Below are positions 33,201 to 44,431 of a stretch of 64,000 nucleotides of DNA, piece after piece. The stretch is from assembly GCA_030512295.1 (NCBI GenBank), contig JAULSR010000002.1, forward strand, positions 4,154,001-4,218,000, read 5' to 3'. The notes below the pieces were generated by a model that saw only the letters and a list, made by a program, of their open reading frames with translations, made no database searches and was not told the DNA's origin. The stretch's first letter is position 1; each line of letters starts with the position of its first letter. Source of the DNA: Bombardia bombarda. Lineage: Eukaryota > Ascomycota > Sordariomycetes > Sordariales > Lasiosphaeriaceae. The position numbers and the translations under genes are program-made.

Positions 33201-35846
33201 GCATATGGGGATATATGTTCATTTATGCATGAGGGAAATGGAACTTGGGTATAAGGGTAAAGTCGAATTTCCTGGAAACCTGGATTGTAGATAAAGTTAA
33301 TTTTGATCATTGGCTATCATTCATGGATTTTGGTACCTGACCAGGTACAGCGGACGGAGGAGACACTATCACCATCGCCATGACTCTGCCTGCCTGCATA
33401 TGTGCATCTGACAAGGTCAAAAGGGGCGAACAACCTTGTTCCAGTCTCCTTCATGATCAAGCAAGCAAGGTAAGGTACCTCCTACCCTGAATGCCAGCCC
33501 AGGTCATGGTGTCCTGAGGAATTTAAAGTGGAAGATTAAGGTACATGACAAAGTTCTCTACATCAACGCATGAGGTAGCACATGTCCAGGTGGCACAACT
33601 GGACATGGAACCCGAGTACGACGGACAAGAGCTGAATACCTGGGTATCAGTGGCCTGCATATCGTAACAACTTATAGATCAGTCCCAGTCCAGACCCAAC
33701 GTCTGAATCCGTATGGGAAGGTTATATAGCATTGAGCTGATGAGCCCGGGTACCTCGCTAATGTTATGCCGTGATCATAGCATCGATTTTCGCCACCAGA
33801 CATCCAGCCGCTTGATATTTCGGTCTTCAGGACATGCTCTCCGACTCGGGGCTGCGCACGTGTACAAGACAGCCATATACGGATTCCCAGACACATATGT
33901 CGCGGGCGAACAACGGGGCTGCCACCCCGATTCGGCAGTTGGAAAAGGATGCCGCCCACGCAGCTGCGGGTTGGGTAGCAACACCCTAACCCATGCTCCT
34001 ACACTACACACTACCATAGCTAGAGGGATCGACAATTGCCGGTTAAGGAAGGCGAGGACGATAAGGTTTGGACCTTGGCAAATGGGGGACGCTGCTATTC
34101 CTTGGCGATACGACGCTGGTCGAGGGGGGTTCGGGGGGCTACTAGTAGACTAGTAGGCGATAACGACACTTGGTCCGAGTCTGTGGTTACATGACGACCC
34201 GATTGGCGATTGTGCCATTGCCGTGCTTGATGTCAAGAGAATCTATCTTCCGATCAAGTGCTTGTGAGAGGAGATGCAGGAACGCTAATAATACCAGCAG
34301 GTATGTATCCTTGTTAGGGGTTTATGAGTATGGTACCTGCCCTCACCTACTTCGTATATGCCTACTCTACTTTATATTGCTGATCGGACATTTTCCTGGG
34401 TTCGTAACCCGGGGTCCAAGGTTGAGCCTCTCGATAGGCACTTAGAAAGAGAAGATCCGAACAGCAACATCTAAGAATAACGACTGCATTGGATCACTTC
34501 ACCGCAGCTGGCAGAGGGTGGGTTGGGTTTAAGTTGCCATGTACGGTACCGGTCAAGTCTGCACCCTTAGGTCTGCTACCACCTGCCGCCTTGGTGAGAA
34601 AGCGCAAGTTTAGAAGCGGGACTAGAGATGGCTGGCCTGCCTGCCTGCCTGCCTGCCTACTACAGTGACTACGATGGCTGGGCATGGTCTTGATCTTGGT
34701 CTCAGTGATCCTGGTCCTAGTGATCCTGCTCTGTCGGCAGATTGCGCCTCTCGGCAGCCCCAGATCTGGATTCTGTATGTACGTTCATGTTCCCCACAGA
34801 AAGCTGCTTACAGCTGCCCACACCCACATACGCCACAGAACCCTTGATGCTGGTGGTTCCAATAGATCGCGCCATCACCACCCATCATCACCACCCATCA
34901 TCACCACGCCCCTCGGTATCGTTCCATCGAGATAGCGCACCACCCTGCCCGGGCAGGCATGTACACTACCTGGGCACCCAGGTACCTATCCATGAAAGCA
35001 GCAACTCCCGGCTCTCGACAGCCGACATTGTACACAGCAGAGCACAGAAAGAGAAGTAATCAAAGCCGTGGTTCCCGGTTGGGCAGCTTGCCAATGCAAA
35101 CAATCGATAGTCTTGGGGAGCCGCGGCTGCCCCCATCCCGCCCCACCCTCTCCCTCTCCCCATATATCATGGTTCATCCAGCAGCTACCTACTTCTATGC
35201 TTCTCTACTTCTTGGCAACGCAACCTACAGGCAGACAACAGTGGCTGCCACACCAACAAACGGCCAGCTACATGTAGCCCCCATTCCCCCCTTTCACTCG
35301 TCTGAAGCTTGGCATGGCCAGCAACCGCTGCTGCTAGAGCTCAAAATGTCAGGTACTCGTCGTCTGTGTCTTGGCGGCCATAGCCCTCGGGAGAAGCCGC
35401 ACGCACATGTGAGGTCTGGAGAGCGGCGGCAGAAGAGCCCAACCTGGAAGGTGAAGCTGCCGTGCTGCTGTCGTGCTCCTTGGTAACTTGGTCGTGATTC
35501 GGTCCGTCGCCCTGCTGAGGCCTCGGGGATCTCTGGCTGGGCAGTAGATCGACATGTCACCACACAAACTCCTTCCGCAACACGCCAAACACACTCTTGG
35601 CTTTCACGAGCCCGATTGTTGTCTTGCCCTCCTTCTGGAAGGTCACTAATCTCACGCTGTTCGGCCAGCCAGCCAGCCTCCCTGGAGCGCCGAGGTGAAC
35701 ACCAGGGCAACAGACAGACAGTCTAGATAAATACCAGCATGACGCCCGGCCGTAGTCGACTTATCTCGTTATCACCCCAGATCAGCCATCTCCAAGCATA
35801 CCATCCTACTACTCTACCTCCAGCAGAACTCGTCTGACCCGCAATC
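33201..35846. other. 2.6-kb intergenic region with short repeats
   Basis: No supported gene on either strand; the longest frame (175 codons, 34959-35486) has no domain and antisense competitors. It contains a GCCT-type run (about six units, 34635-34658) and a catcatcaccacc-type repeat (34872-34909). The last 100 bp should be the subtilase promoter and 5' UTR. Confidence 0.5.
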
Positions 35847-37129
35847 ATGCTCGTGTCCACCCTCCTCTGCCTGCTGCCTCTGGCTATGGCCGCGCCCTCG
35901 GGGCCAGTCGACAAGCGTGCGCCCGTCATCGAGCCCCGCGGTGCTCAGATCGTGCCTGGCAAGTACATTGTCAAGCTGAAGGCTGGAGTCAGCGATACCG
36001 CCCTCACCGCCGCCATGGGCAATCTCAAGACCAAGGCCGAGCACGTCTACAAGACCAGCTTCAAGGGCTTCGCCGGCGCCATCGATGATGCCACCCTCGA
36101 CATCCTCCGCGGCCTCGACGCGGTTGAGTACATTGAGAAGGAGGGTGTCTTCACCACCCAGGCCTACGTCTCCCAGACCGGCGCCCCCTGGGGCCTGGGC
36201 CGCATCTCGCACCGCGCCCGCGGCTCGACCACGTACCAGTACGACAACAGTGCCGGTGCCGGTGTCTGCGCCTACGTCATTGACACTGGTATCCTGACGA
36301 CCCACACGGTATGTTTATGTTGACACCCCTTACCCCCTTTTTTTTTGGGGTCTGTCTGTCTCAAAGCCCCTTAATATCTCCTTTAAAATGCTGACATGCA
36401 TCGACTTGGCAGCAATTCGGCGGTCGTGCCACCTGGCTCGCCAACTATGCTGGCGACGGGTCCAACACGGACGGCAACGGCCACGGCACTCACGTTGCCG
36501 GCATCCTGGCCGGGTCCACCTACGGTGTGGCCAAGAGCGCGTCGCTGTTCGCGGTCAAGGTCCTCGACGCCTCTGGCTCGGGATCGACCTCGGGTGTCAT
36601 TGCTGGCATCAACTTCGTCACCTCGGACGTGGCGACGCGCAACTGCCCCAACGGCACTGTTGCCAACCTGTCCCTCGGCGGCGGCTTCTCCGCCACCACC
36701 AACACTGCTGCCCGCAACCTGGTGTCCGCCGGCACCTTCCTGGCCGTGGCCGCTGGCAACAGCAACGTCGATGCCTCGAGCACCTCGCCCGCCTCCGAGG
36801 CCACCGTCTGCACCGTCGGCGCCACCACCAGCCTCGACGCCCGCGCCAGCTACTCCAACTACGGCTCCGTCGTCGACATCTTCGCCCCCGGCACCAACGT
36901 CCTGAGCTCGTGGAACGGCGGCAACTCGGCCACCAACACCATCTCGGGCACCTCCATGGCCAGCCCCCACATTGCCGGCCTCGGCGCCTACCTCCTGACC
37001 CTCCTCGGCCGCAGGACCCCCGCCGCCCTGTGCTCCTACATCCAGAGCACCTCCCTCACCGGCCTCCTCACCGGCGTCCCCTCCGGCACCAGCAACCGCC
37101 TCGCCTTCAACGGCAATCCCAGCGGTTAA
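35847..37129 (+). CDS. Subtilisin-like serine protease, proteinase K type (S8A), secreted
   Basis: Exons 35847-36308 and 36413-37129 give 392 aa. A signal peptide (residues 1-15, MLVSTLLCLLPLAMA) is followed by an I9 inhibitor prodomain (GKYIVKLKAGVSD, YKTSFKGFAGA, VEYIEKEGVF) and the mature domain from about residue 107 (SQTGAPWGLGRISHR). The triad is Asp146 in YVIDTGI, His178 in GNGHGTHVAG and Ser335 in SGTSMASPH; the oxyanion Asn is in AVAAGNSN. The 104-bp phase-0 intron separates the Asp and His segments and has a GTATGT donor. Such proteases digest extracellular protein and, in insect- or nematode-pathogenic fungi, cuticle. The gene is strikingly G+C-rich at third positions, suggesting strong expression. 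Confidence 0.95.
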
Positions 37130-37462
37130 ACCCAGCCAGCGTCTTTGAGTCTGGTTTGCGCCTGCACTCTCCGGGGTGGTGATTATGTTTTGCAGTTGTG
37201 GCCGTCGACGAGAAAGCCACAAGTCATGTCTTGTCTTGCTTTCCAGTAATGATTATCACTTGACTGTCAGTTTCCAGTGGCAGTACTGAATCAAATGAAA
37301 GCTTTTGAAAACAATGGTAGCCTCCTTTCACTCTGCTACAATATGACTGATATTGATTGCATTGATCTCTGCTTTCCCTTCCCGTGTTAAGTCACTTGGG
37401 ACGCCAAGTAAACATTGCCCCTGAACCCCTGAACCCCTGAACCCCTGAACCCCTGAACCCAC
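37130..37462. other. Convergent 3' ends with 8-bp tandem repeat
   Basis: Short spacer between the subtilase and the GH43 gene; it holds the five-copy repeat listed separately. Confidence 0.6.
37418..37457. repeat. Five-copy 8-bp tandem repeat
   Basis: cccctgaa repeated five times without mismatch, ending 6 bp before the stop codon of the minus-strand GH43 gene. Confidence 0.97.
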
Positions 37463-38305
37463 CTATTTATACGTCACAACCCCCGTCTTGACATCAATCT
37501 TCCAGTCCTTGTGGTAGTCCAGCGTCACCGTCTTGCCACTATTTTCACACACAAATGTCAGCTCCACATACCTTCACACTAGGATGGCAACTCTCAGGAT
37601 GTTGACGTTGACTCACTTGGTATCCACCTTCATCGGCAGCCACACGTACGTTGACCCGGTCGACCCCTTGGAGTCCCACGCATCGCCCATGTAGATGTAA
37701 GTGGTTTGCCTGGAACCCTTGATGGTCAGTTCGTGCGTGTTCTGCGATCCATAAGTCTTGTCTGCCTCTGGCGCAATGTTGCTGCCCCCCTTCCACGGTC
37801 CGTTGATCGACGTTGACCAAAACACCTTGTTGGGGTTGGCGCGCCAGCCAGTTTTGCCAGACACGATGAGGAAGTATGTGTCGTTGGCTTTGAAGATGCC
37901 TGGGGCTTCATAGGCGCCACCGGCTGAGAGGAGTTGCACAACCAATCAGCATGTGTTGCATAACCTCCCCTACTTTGCGACCACATGACATCGGTGCTTA
38001 CTCAACGCAGAGGCTCTGTCACCAAGCGCTCCATCCGCATTAATCTTGTTGATCTGAACGGTGTTGTGGTCTGCACTGGTCAAGAGATACCATGTGTCTG
38101 CGGGAAAAAAAAATGTTAAAAATCCTTCATGTCGGCCCTAAAAGGGAAGTTCAGAACCCACTGCTAGACTCGTCAAAGAACATGCCCGTGTCCGAATATG
38201 AATAGTCGCTGGGTGGGATGTGCACCTTTTTAGATTGCTTGTAGCCCCCCACCTGGTTAGACGACTTGAGGGACAGGACGTATCTGTCCTGCTGGCCAAA
38301 GAGCT

Positions 38306-38343
<38 letters not shown>

Positions 38344-38777
38344 TCAATCATAAATGGCATCATATACCAAGCATAGTCCACAACCCATTGCAAGTACTCA
38401 CCCAGAATTCGCCGTTGGGCTTGGCAATCTTGGGCCGCCAGTACCCCGTAACTCCTGGTGCTTGGGCGCCCAAGTTCTTCCAGTTGAGAAGATCGGTTGA
38501 AGAATACATCATGGGTGTTTGGGCTGGAGTTAAACAATCAGCATAGTTGGACCGTGGGGTACATGTGAGTGCCTTAGTTATGACATCCAAGAAGCTTACA
38601 ATTCTTTGCCGACTGTCCCACCCAGTAGAAAGTGTCGCCTCTCTGGACGATGCCGCCACCGTGGGCGTCAATCACCTGGCCGTCGGTGTCGTACCAAACC
38701 GTGTTGGACGTGATCCAAGATGCCCCCCAGGCATAAGGAGCCGCGGCCAACGCTGCAAGGATAATGGAGGCACGCAT
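37463..38777 (-). CDS. Glycoside hydrolase family 43 protein (exo-1,3-galactanase-like), secreted
   Basis: Six exons on the minus strand (38777-38600, 38523-38402, 38303-38162, 38097-38002, 37923-37617, 37571-37463) give 317 aa. A signal peptide (residues 1-18, MRASIILAALAAAPYAWG) precedes a five-bladed propeller domain: DTDGQVIDAHGGGIVQRGDT, FYWVGQSAKN, MMYSSTDLLNWKNL, GYWRPKIAKPNGEFW, YSDTGMFFDESS, GGAYEAPGIFKANDTYFLIV and NTHELTIKG. The AHGGGI and SSTDLLNW pattern is closest to GH43 subfamily 24 galactan exo-1,3-beta-galactosidases, by memory of the family. There is no C-terminal CBM. Presumed role: trimming arabinogalactan side chains of plant cell walls. Intron 2 holds a long (CT)n tract on the coding strand directly before its acceptor. 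Confidence 0.88.
38308..38340. repeat. (GA)16 microsatellite forming an intron polypyrimidine tract
   Basis: On the coding (minus) strand this is (CT)16 followed at once by the acceptor ctacag of GH43 intron 2. Confidence 0.95.
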
Positions 38778-39720
38778 TGTATAGGTAGTAAATGTGATGT
38801 ACTAATCCTAGCTGGATGTGGACATTCAGTTGAGTAACGATGCAAGAGCTCGGCAGGCCAGCTATATATGTATTATTTCGTTGTTGTGCGGTCCTCCATC
38901 GTCAAGGCGTTTTGTTTACCATATTGCCAGCAGCACAACATCAGGAACGATATACCGACATACAAGGTCATTGGGTGGAAAATCTCGCTCCGGGGTCGTT
39001 CCGGTTTCCCACATGGGGTTTGGTAGCTCACAGGCCCGTGGGATATTATAACCGGTTGATCCTAACATTTGGTTGCATCGGCCCTCCACTATATTTTATT
39101 GCTCTGTACCTATTGTGGAGAAACGGTGTGCTAGCGTAGATGGAAGTTGATACAACTAAGATCTTCCGGACACTATGGACCAGAGCGGAAGGGTTGTTAC
39201 AAAATGATGATGATGGTGATGTTCCGTTCGTGCGCTTATTTGGTTAAGCGTGTCAGCCATGGTTTGTGGACATTAGATCCGCGTCCGGGGCAAAAGCGGT
39301 TCAAGAGTGGGATTTGTTCCTCTTCTTTAATTTTTTTTCCCCCGATGACGATTATTGAAGACATCCCTTTCATGATGTAGCCAAACCATTCTAACTTGAC
39401 CAAGCCAACATGAAGCCTGCCTGAGCTTCACCACATAACATACACTACGTGCAAAGAGAAGTTACCTATCTGAACACATGTGTTCAACCTAGCACAAGCG
39501 TAAACTTGACAAGGATTTGCTTCAGGTGTCAGATACAAGTCATTATTTACCTAGGTAGTCAACTATCGGTCATCAATGCAATGCTGGCTGCCATTATACC
39601 AAGAATTACTCCTAAGCAGGTAGTACCCAAGGAGGGAAATACTATCTAAATTGCAACCCAACGCCTTGCTCAGTGAGTTCCCCCCTGCTTCAGACTGATG
39701 ATAGGTCTATCTGATTATAA
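38778..39720. other. Intergenic
   Basis: GH43 promoter and the 3' flank of the FAD monooxygenase gene. One acctaggtag motif at 39549. No coding signal. Confidence 0.5.
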
Positions 39721-42378
39721 TCACTCATCTACACGGAAGAGGGCCAAGGCCATGGCATCAGACAGCACCGAGTTGGTCGGACGCTTGACACTGAGCAACC
39801 TCGTCAGGCCGATTTCACCTCCAGCAGGGGCACCGATGCTCAGAGAACGCGGGCGGCCCTGTCGCTCGCCGCCGTCACTGCTGGCGCCATCACTGTCATC
39901 ATTGCCGCCACTCGTGTAACCGCTACCCTCCATGCCTGGCACGAAGAGATTCTGGGCGTTGCTGAAGCGGCGAGGGTGCTGGACCGAACGGGTGGTGGCA
40001 TTGCTCCTCCGCAGGCTGGGGGTCGGCTCGAGCAAGTTGGAGTTGGCGCTGCTGATGGCGCTGCTGATGGTACTGAGGCGATTGTCTTGCATGCTCAGCC
40101 GGCTCATCGGATTGGGCGAAGGCGATCTCGTTCCTGCGGTTCGCGGTGGCCGGGGGGCTTCGAAGCGCGCATTCGACGCCGAGGTGGCACCAGGGGCGGG
40201 CGAGCGCGCTCGTACTCTTGCCTCGGCCGCAGTCTCCTTGATCTTCTCGACGCTGAGCAGTCCCCACAGCTGCTGCAGCCACTTCTGCTTCTCGTCGGCC
40301 TTCATGGAGCGGATGGGGAGGACCTCGGCGCCAGCCATCTCGCGGGTGGGCCAGGGGAAGCTGACGGCCATCTCGCGCAGGGTCAGGCTGTGCATCTGAC
40401 GCAGGACAATGCGGATCTGGGGTTCGATGTTGGCCTCGAGCGGGAAGTGCCAGTCGCTGCGTCGTTCGAGGCGCTCGGCTATCTGTGTCATGGCGCCGAC
40501 GAGCCACTCGATGGCGACCTCGTCGGGCACGGAGCGCGCCTTGCCCAGCAGCCAGCCCAGCATCTCGGGCGACCCGGACTGGTTGAGGATGGGGATGCTG
40601 CGCTTGTCGTGCTCGCGGCCCTGCAGCTTCATGATGAAGTCGTTGTACTCCTTCATGGCGCTCAGGGGCAGACCCACGAAGCGGCCGCCGTTGAGCGCGT
40701 GCATGATCTCGTCGCCGATGGCCAGGCCGGCCTTGATGCCCGAGTTGAGCCCACGGCCGGGCCAGAAGTGCACCGTCATGGCAGCATCGCCCGCCACGGC
40801 GACAAGGGCGTGGGGGCGGCTCACATGGCGCGAGTCCTCGAGAGGCAGCTGCTGGACGCCCTCGCGCACCGCCTGCACCACGATGGGGATGCGGACCACG
40901 TTGATGACCTCGCTCTCCTTGAAGCCGAACAGCTTCAGCCCGTCGGCGATGGACTTCCACAGCGACGAGTCGCGATCCAGCGAGGGCGCGAACACGCGGT
41001 CCTCGTCGAAGCCCTCGGGGATGCTGCCGTCCTCGCGCCGCAGACAGCCGGGCCGCCCAAAGTGCACGGGCTGGCCGTCTGCCGCCACCATCTTGTCCCA
41101 CTCCTCTTCGGTCAGCTGCATGTTGAGGTAGCCTCTGCCGTCGTGGTCGCTGGCGTTGAGCAGATAGCGTGTCTGGCCGAGGGTCAGGAATATGTTGAGC
41201 GACTGGCTCCACGGCAAGCCGCCCGAGGATCCGCGATCAAAAGCCAGGCCCAGGGCGTAGCTGCGGCCGCGCTCCTTCTCGTAGCCCTGGAAGTAGCTCC
41301 TGCGCACCCACGACGCGGCCCCGTCGGTGCCCAGCAGCACGTGGAAGTCGCCCGCCTTGCCGGCCAAGAGCTCCTCGCGCGTGAGACCGTCGGCGTGCAG
41401 GTGGATCAGACCGCGGAACTCGTCGTCCTGGCACCGCGCGAGGAAGCGATCCTCGACCTTGCGGATCTGGATGTTGGCCGAGCCGGGCCATACCCGCTCC
41501 GGCCGGCCGGCAAAGAGGGCCTGGTACGAGGGCCTGCTGAGGAGGCTGGTGACCGAGTCCTGCAGCGTGACGACCTGGTCTCTGCGCCGCGCTGTCGATG
41601 GATACTCGACCCTGCCGCTGTCTGTGACGATCCAGCGGCGCTCGTAGACGTGCACCTCGATCTTGCCCGCCCCCTTTTCGGCGAGCGAGATGGCGCTGGC
41701 AAGACCAGTCGGGCCACCGCCCACAATGACGATGCGCAGCCGGCCGGCCGGATATGGATAGGCTACAACCTCGCCAGGGGGCGGAGGGTCGAGGTTGCGG
41801 TGCAGAGTCGGGTCGAAGAAGAAGTCGATGACGGACCGGGCGAGGTTGGTGAAGGCCAGGGTGGGGACTCTGGCCTTGACCAGGACGAAGCGCACGGCCT
41901 GCAGCAGGGGGGTGACGAGGAAGTCGGCGTGGCGGTTTCCATAGATGCGCGTCTGTATGGCGGATGTCAAGGCCAAGAGGCTCCTGTACCGGGCCTGGTC
42001 GGCCACGATGGCCCGCAGCTCGCCGTTGACCAGGGGGTCTGGGTTCATGTTGGCGAAGCGCAAGAGGAAAATGCGGGCGCGGTCGAGATCGGGGCGGTCG
42101 AGGTCCGGGGCTCCCCATGCGTCCTCGTACACCTTGGGGAACAGCATGTCGTCGTGGCTGGATGCTGCTGCCGACGGGGCTGCGCTGCCCCGACGGAAGC
42201 CACTGCTGGTACCTGGCATGGTTTTGGCCTTGCTGGCTTTCAACCGAGTCGGAAAGTAACGTCGAGGTTGCCGACTGTCGTCTTCATCGACGGCAAAGGA
42301 CAGGCGGCCCCGTTTTCCTCCTCGTTGCTGTGCGCCAGATGGATCTGTCAGTACGAGGGTCGGTAGCTTGACGGGCAT
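39721..42378 (-). CDS. Large FAD-dependent monooxygenase-like protein
   Basis: A single exon of 885 aa from the ATG at 42378; the frame extends 18 codons further but without ATG. Residues 1-75 are basic and disordered, then about 130 helical residues precede the FAD fold. The dinucleotide motif is RIVIVGGGPTGLASAISLAE (residue 220), DGAASWVRRSYF resembles the DG motif, and AVAGDAAMTVHFWPGRGLN is the second FAD motif (GD). A helical region follows, and the last 190 residues are Ser/Arg/Pro-rich and disordered (RSPSPNPMSRLSMQDN). The FAD core resembles class A flavin monooxygenases, but the long flanks are unlike secreted or cluster enzymes. A MICAL-like or regulatory role is conceivable; no transmembrane segment. 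Function not assigned. Confidence 0.82.
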   Translation of the reverse strand: MPVKLPTLVLTDPSGAQQRGGKRGRLSFAVDEDDSRQPRRYFPTRLKASKAKTMPGTSSGFRRGSAAPSAAASSHDDMLFPKVYEDAWGAPDLDRPDLDRARIFLLRFANMNPDPLVNGELRAIVADQARYRSLLALTSAIQTRIYGNRHADFLVTPLLQAVRFVLVKARVPTLAFTNLARSVIDFFFDPTLHRNLDPPPPGEVVAYPYPAGRLRIVIVGGGPTGLASAISLAEKGAGKIEVHVYERRWIVTDSGRVEYPSTARRRDQVVTLQDSVTSLLSRPSYQALFAGRPERVWPGSANIQIRKVEDRFLARCQDDEFRGLIHLHADGLTREELLAGKAGDFHVLLGTDGAASWVRRSYFQGYEKERGRSYALGLAFDRGSSGGLPWSQSLNIFLTLGQTRYLLNASDHDGRGYLNMQLTEEEWDKMVAADGQPVHFGRPGCLRREDGSIPEGFDEDRVFAPSLDRDSSLWKSIADGLKLFGFKESEVINVVRIPIVVQAVREGVQQLPLEDSRHVSRPHALVAVAGDAAMTVHFWPGRGLNSGIKAGLAIGDEIMHALNGGRFVGLPLSAMKEYNDFIMKLQGREHDKRSIPILNQSGSPEMLGWLLGKARSVPDEVAIEWLVGAMTQIAERLERRSDWHFPLEANIEPQIRIVLRQMHSLTLREMAVSFPWPTREMAGAEVLPIRSMKADEKQKWLQQLWGLLSVEKIKETAAEARVRARSPAPGATSASNARFEAPRPPRTAGTRSPSPNPMSRLSMQDNRLSTISSAISSANSNLLEPTPSLRRSNATTRSVQHPRRFSNAQNLFVPGMEGSGYTSGGNDDSDGASSDGGERQGRPRSLSIGAPAGGEIGLTRLLSVKRPTNSVLSDAMALALFRVDE

Positions 42379-43970
42379 TGTGTGAAGAGTTTTTCGTATG
42401 AGTATGAGCAGTGGGAATAGAGCACAAGGCAAGGTAGGCCCGAAACAAAGAATGCCAGGACAGGACCGATGGGGTAAGTTTACCTTGAGCTTCTTTGTTG
42501 GCGCGCGGCCGGAGGCAGATGAGCCAGGTTGCGACAGCTATATGGTGTCTGAATCAAGCGGGCTCACTGTGAATGAAGTGCGAATAAAGTGCGAATAAAG
42601 TGCGAATAAAGTGCGAATAAAGTGCGAATGAATGGTCGCCGTCAAGTTGGGCTGAGGCTTGGGCAAAAAGATGGCAGGATCCAGTCAAATAGGTTAAATA
42701 AAATAGCACTCTGCTGGCTGCTGCTGTGGTGCAATGGGGTTGGACAAACATGGCCCGCCGTGCGTGCTGCCATGCACCGCGCCAGGCAGCGTGTAGCCGT
42801 CCCATATAAAGGCCGAGCGAGAGAAGGAAAGAATTGGAGTCAGATGGACTTGTCAGATATTCATCGGGCCAAATGGCGGCCGGTGGCTGCGTAGACTGCG
42901 CCCTAGAACTGCCGGGGAAACGCGCTATCCGGCCGTTAAATAGGTACTGTACCATTACCTACACAGTGAAACCAGACGGATGCACTGTGGTTCCAGTAGG
43001 TCTCAATTCCGACCAAAGACACTGGTTCTTTGTCATAAAAATACTGAGATGCTGGATGTGGCAGAGGCAGTGGATGGGACGAGACGCACAGCAAAGAAGG
43101 CGTCAAGACCTGACGCGACTGTGTGCTAATTATAGCACATGGTGGCTGCAATCCATGTTCCCGGGTCGTGATTTGCCTGAGACATTCTGATCGATCGTGC
43201 CGCCTTATTAACCACCTCAGGACCAGCTGTCAGCGGACCAGCTGTCAGCGGCTGGCCATACTTCCATGCGGGCATGTGCAACAGGTGGATCCTAATTAGG
43301 TAGGACAGGCGCTTGCGGAAACGCCCAGCCCCACTGGACTCACTTCCAAAGTTTCATCTCAGGCGCAGAGAACCATACTTCTTACTTCTTGGCAGAGGAA
43401 GCGAGGTAATTACCAAGAATCTCCACTGCAAAATCTTGATACTGGTTACCTTACATATCAATCCATGGCACGACATCAAACATGTTCATACATAAGTACC
43501 TTAGCTGCCTATTGTTAATAAACCTACAACTTGAATCATTCATTTCACCAATACTTTGTCAGACCTATCCAAGCATCTAGAATACCACTTTGATCGACCT
43601 AGTACTTCGATAGTAAATACCAATGCCTCCTTGCACGTCATTGCTGCAGATCAGTTCCTGCCACAAAGAATTATAAATGCATTTACGGTCTTATATTTAA
43701 CTGCCATATTAATCAGTCGTTGGCGACGGTAGCGGTACATGTTACGTTTCTCAAATAGTTAGTATAACCCTTATCCTGTAAGAACATCGCATTCTCGACA
43801 AGACCAAAAGGGTCCACCCACGCCCACTAAACATAAATTGAAAGCAAAAAGGAAATGGGGCGTATTTACGCCACGAGGGATGGATGTTATTTTCGCTGTC
43901 TGGTAAACACTTTGCACTCTTTTAGATACACCAACACTGAACCATCTTAGAATTTCGACCGTTTGCAACC
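42379..43970. other. Intergenic, with tandem repeats
   Basis: Promoter of the monooxygenase and the 3' flank of the cupin gene. Contains the five-copy 11-bp repeat at 42578-42632 and a duplicated gaccagctgtcagcg unit at about 43222-43251. No supported gene. Confidence 0.5.
42578..42632. repeat. Five-copy 11-bp tandem repeat
   Basis: gtgcgaataaa occurs five times in register (last copy gtgcgaatgaa), about 200 bp upstream of the monooxygenase ATG. Confidence 0.96.
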
Positions 43971-44286
43971 TTACAGCTGCGGTCTCTGCCCGCAGTAAAA
44001 GGCGAGCATGTAGTCCTCGCTCTCAAACGTGATGTTGCTACCCTTGGGAAACAGAAAGATATCACCAGGCCTGGCCGTAACCGTTGTGCCCTCCTCGTCC
44101 GTGATTGTGCACTCGCCCTCCAGAATGATCTTTGCCTCGTCGTAGGTGTACTCGTACTTGAGTGGTTCTCCCTTCTCCATGCGAAAGAGGCCGGCGGCAA
44201 TGGGCGCGTCTGGGGACTTGGTAGCGACCACGTCTATAGTTAATTCGTTAGCAACGGAAGCCGGGACTGAATAAATGATAAAAATG

Positions 44287-44321
<35 letters not shown>

Positions 44322-44431
44322 GTTAATGCTGGGTACATGGGACACTTACCACCTAGGAACACATTGGATACGCCAGGGAACAGCTGAGGCACCTTCCCTG
44401 ATTGCGCCGCGGGTTTATGAGTGAGAGGCAT
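43971..44431 (-). CDS. Small single-domain cupin (EutQ-like)
   Basis: Exons 44431-44350 and 44233-43971 on the minus strand give 114 aa. The cupin barrel is clear: GLFRMEKGEPLKYEYTYDEA (first metal/strand box, with Tyr/Glu instead of His-His), KIILEGECTITDEEGTTVTA, then RPGDIFLFPKGSNITFES (PGD and FPKG turns). It resembles the EutQ-like ethanolamine-utilisation cupins found as stand-alone proteins in fungi; the ligand is unknown. No signal peptide. The 116-bp intron is dominated by a T32 tract on the coding strand. Confidence 0.82.
44287..44318. repeat. A32 homopolymer in cupin intron
   Basis: Thirty-two consecutive A residues on the plus strand; on the coding strand this is the polypyrimidine tract of the cupin intron, about 50 bp before its acceptor. 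Confidence 0.96.

Noticed and set aside
34385..34420. Another T-arm-like hairpin (ctgggttcgtaacccgg)
   Set aside because: Loop lacks the usual TTCRA pattern and no matching acceptor stem lies upstream.
36388..37182. Long ORFs in two other frames and antisense over the subtilase
   Set aside because: High third-position G+C of the real gene removes stops in all frames; composition is His/Arg/Pro or Gly/Ala junk.
39976..42366. A 796-codon plus-strand ORF opposite the FAD monooxygenase
   Set aside because: Antisense shadow of a G+C-rich coding frame; no domain, while the minus strand has clear FAD motifs.
42578..42632. Short direct repeats considered as a CRISPR or origin iteron array
   Set aside because: Repeats are contiguous without spacers and the genome is eukaryotic; simple tandem repeat.
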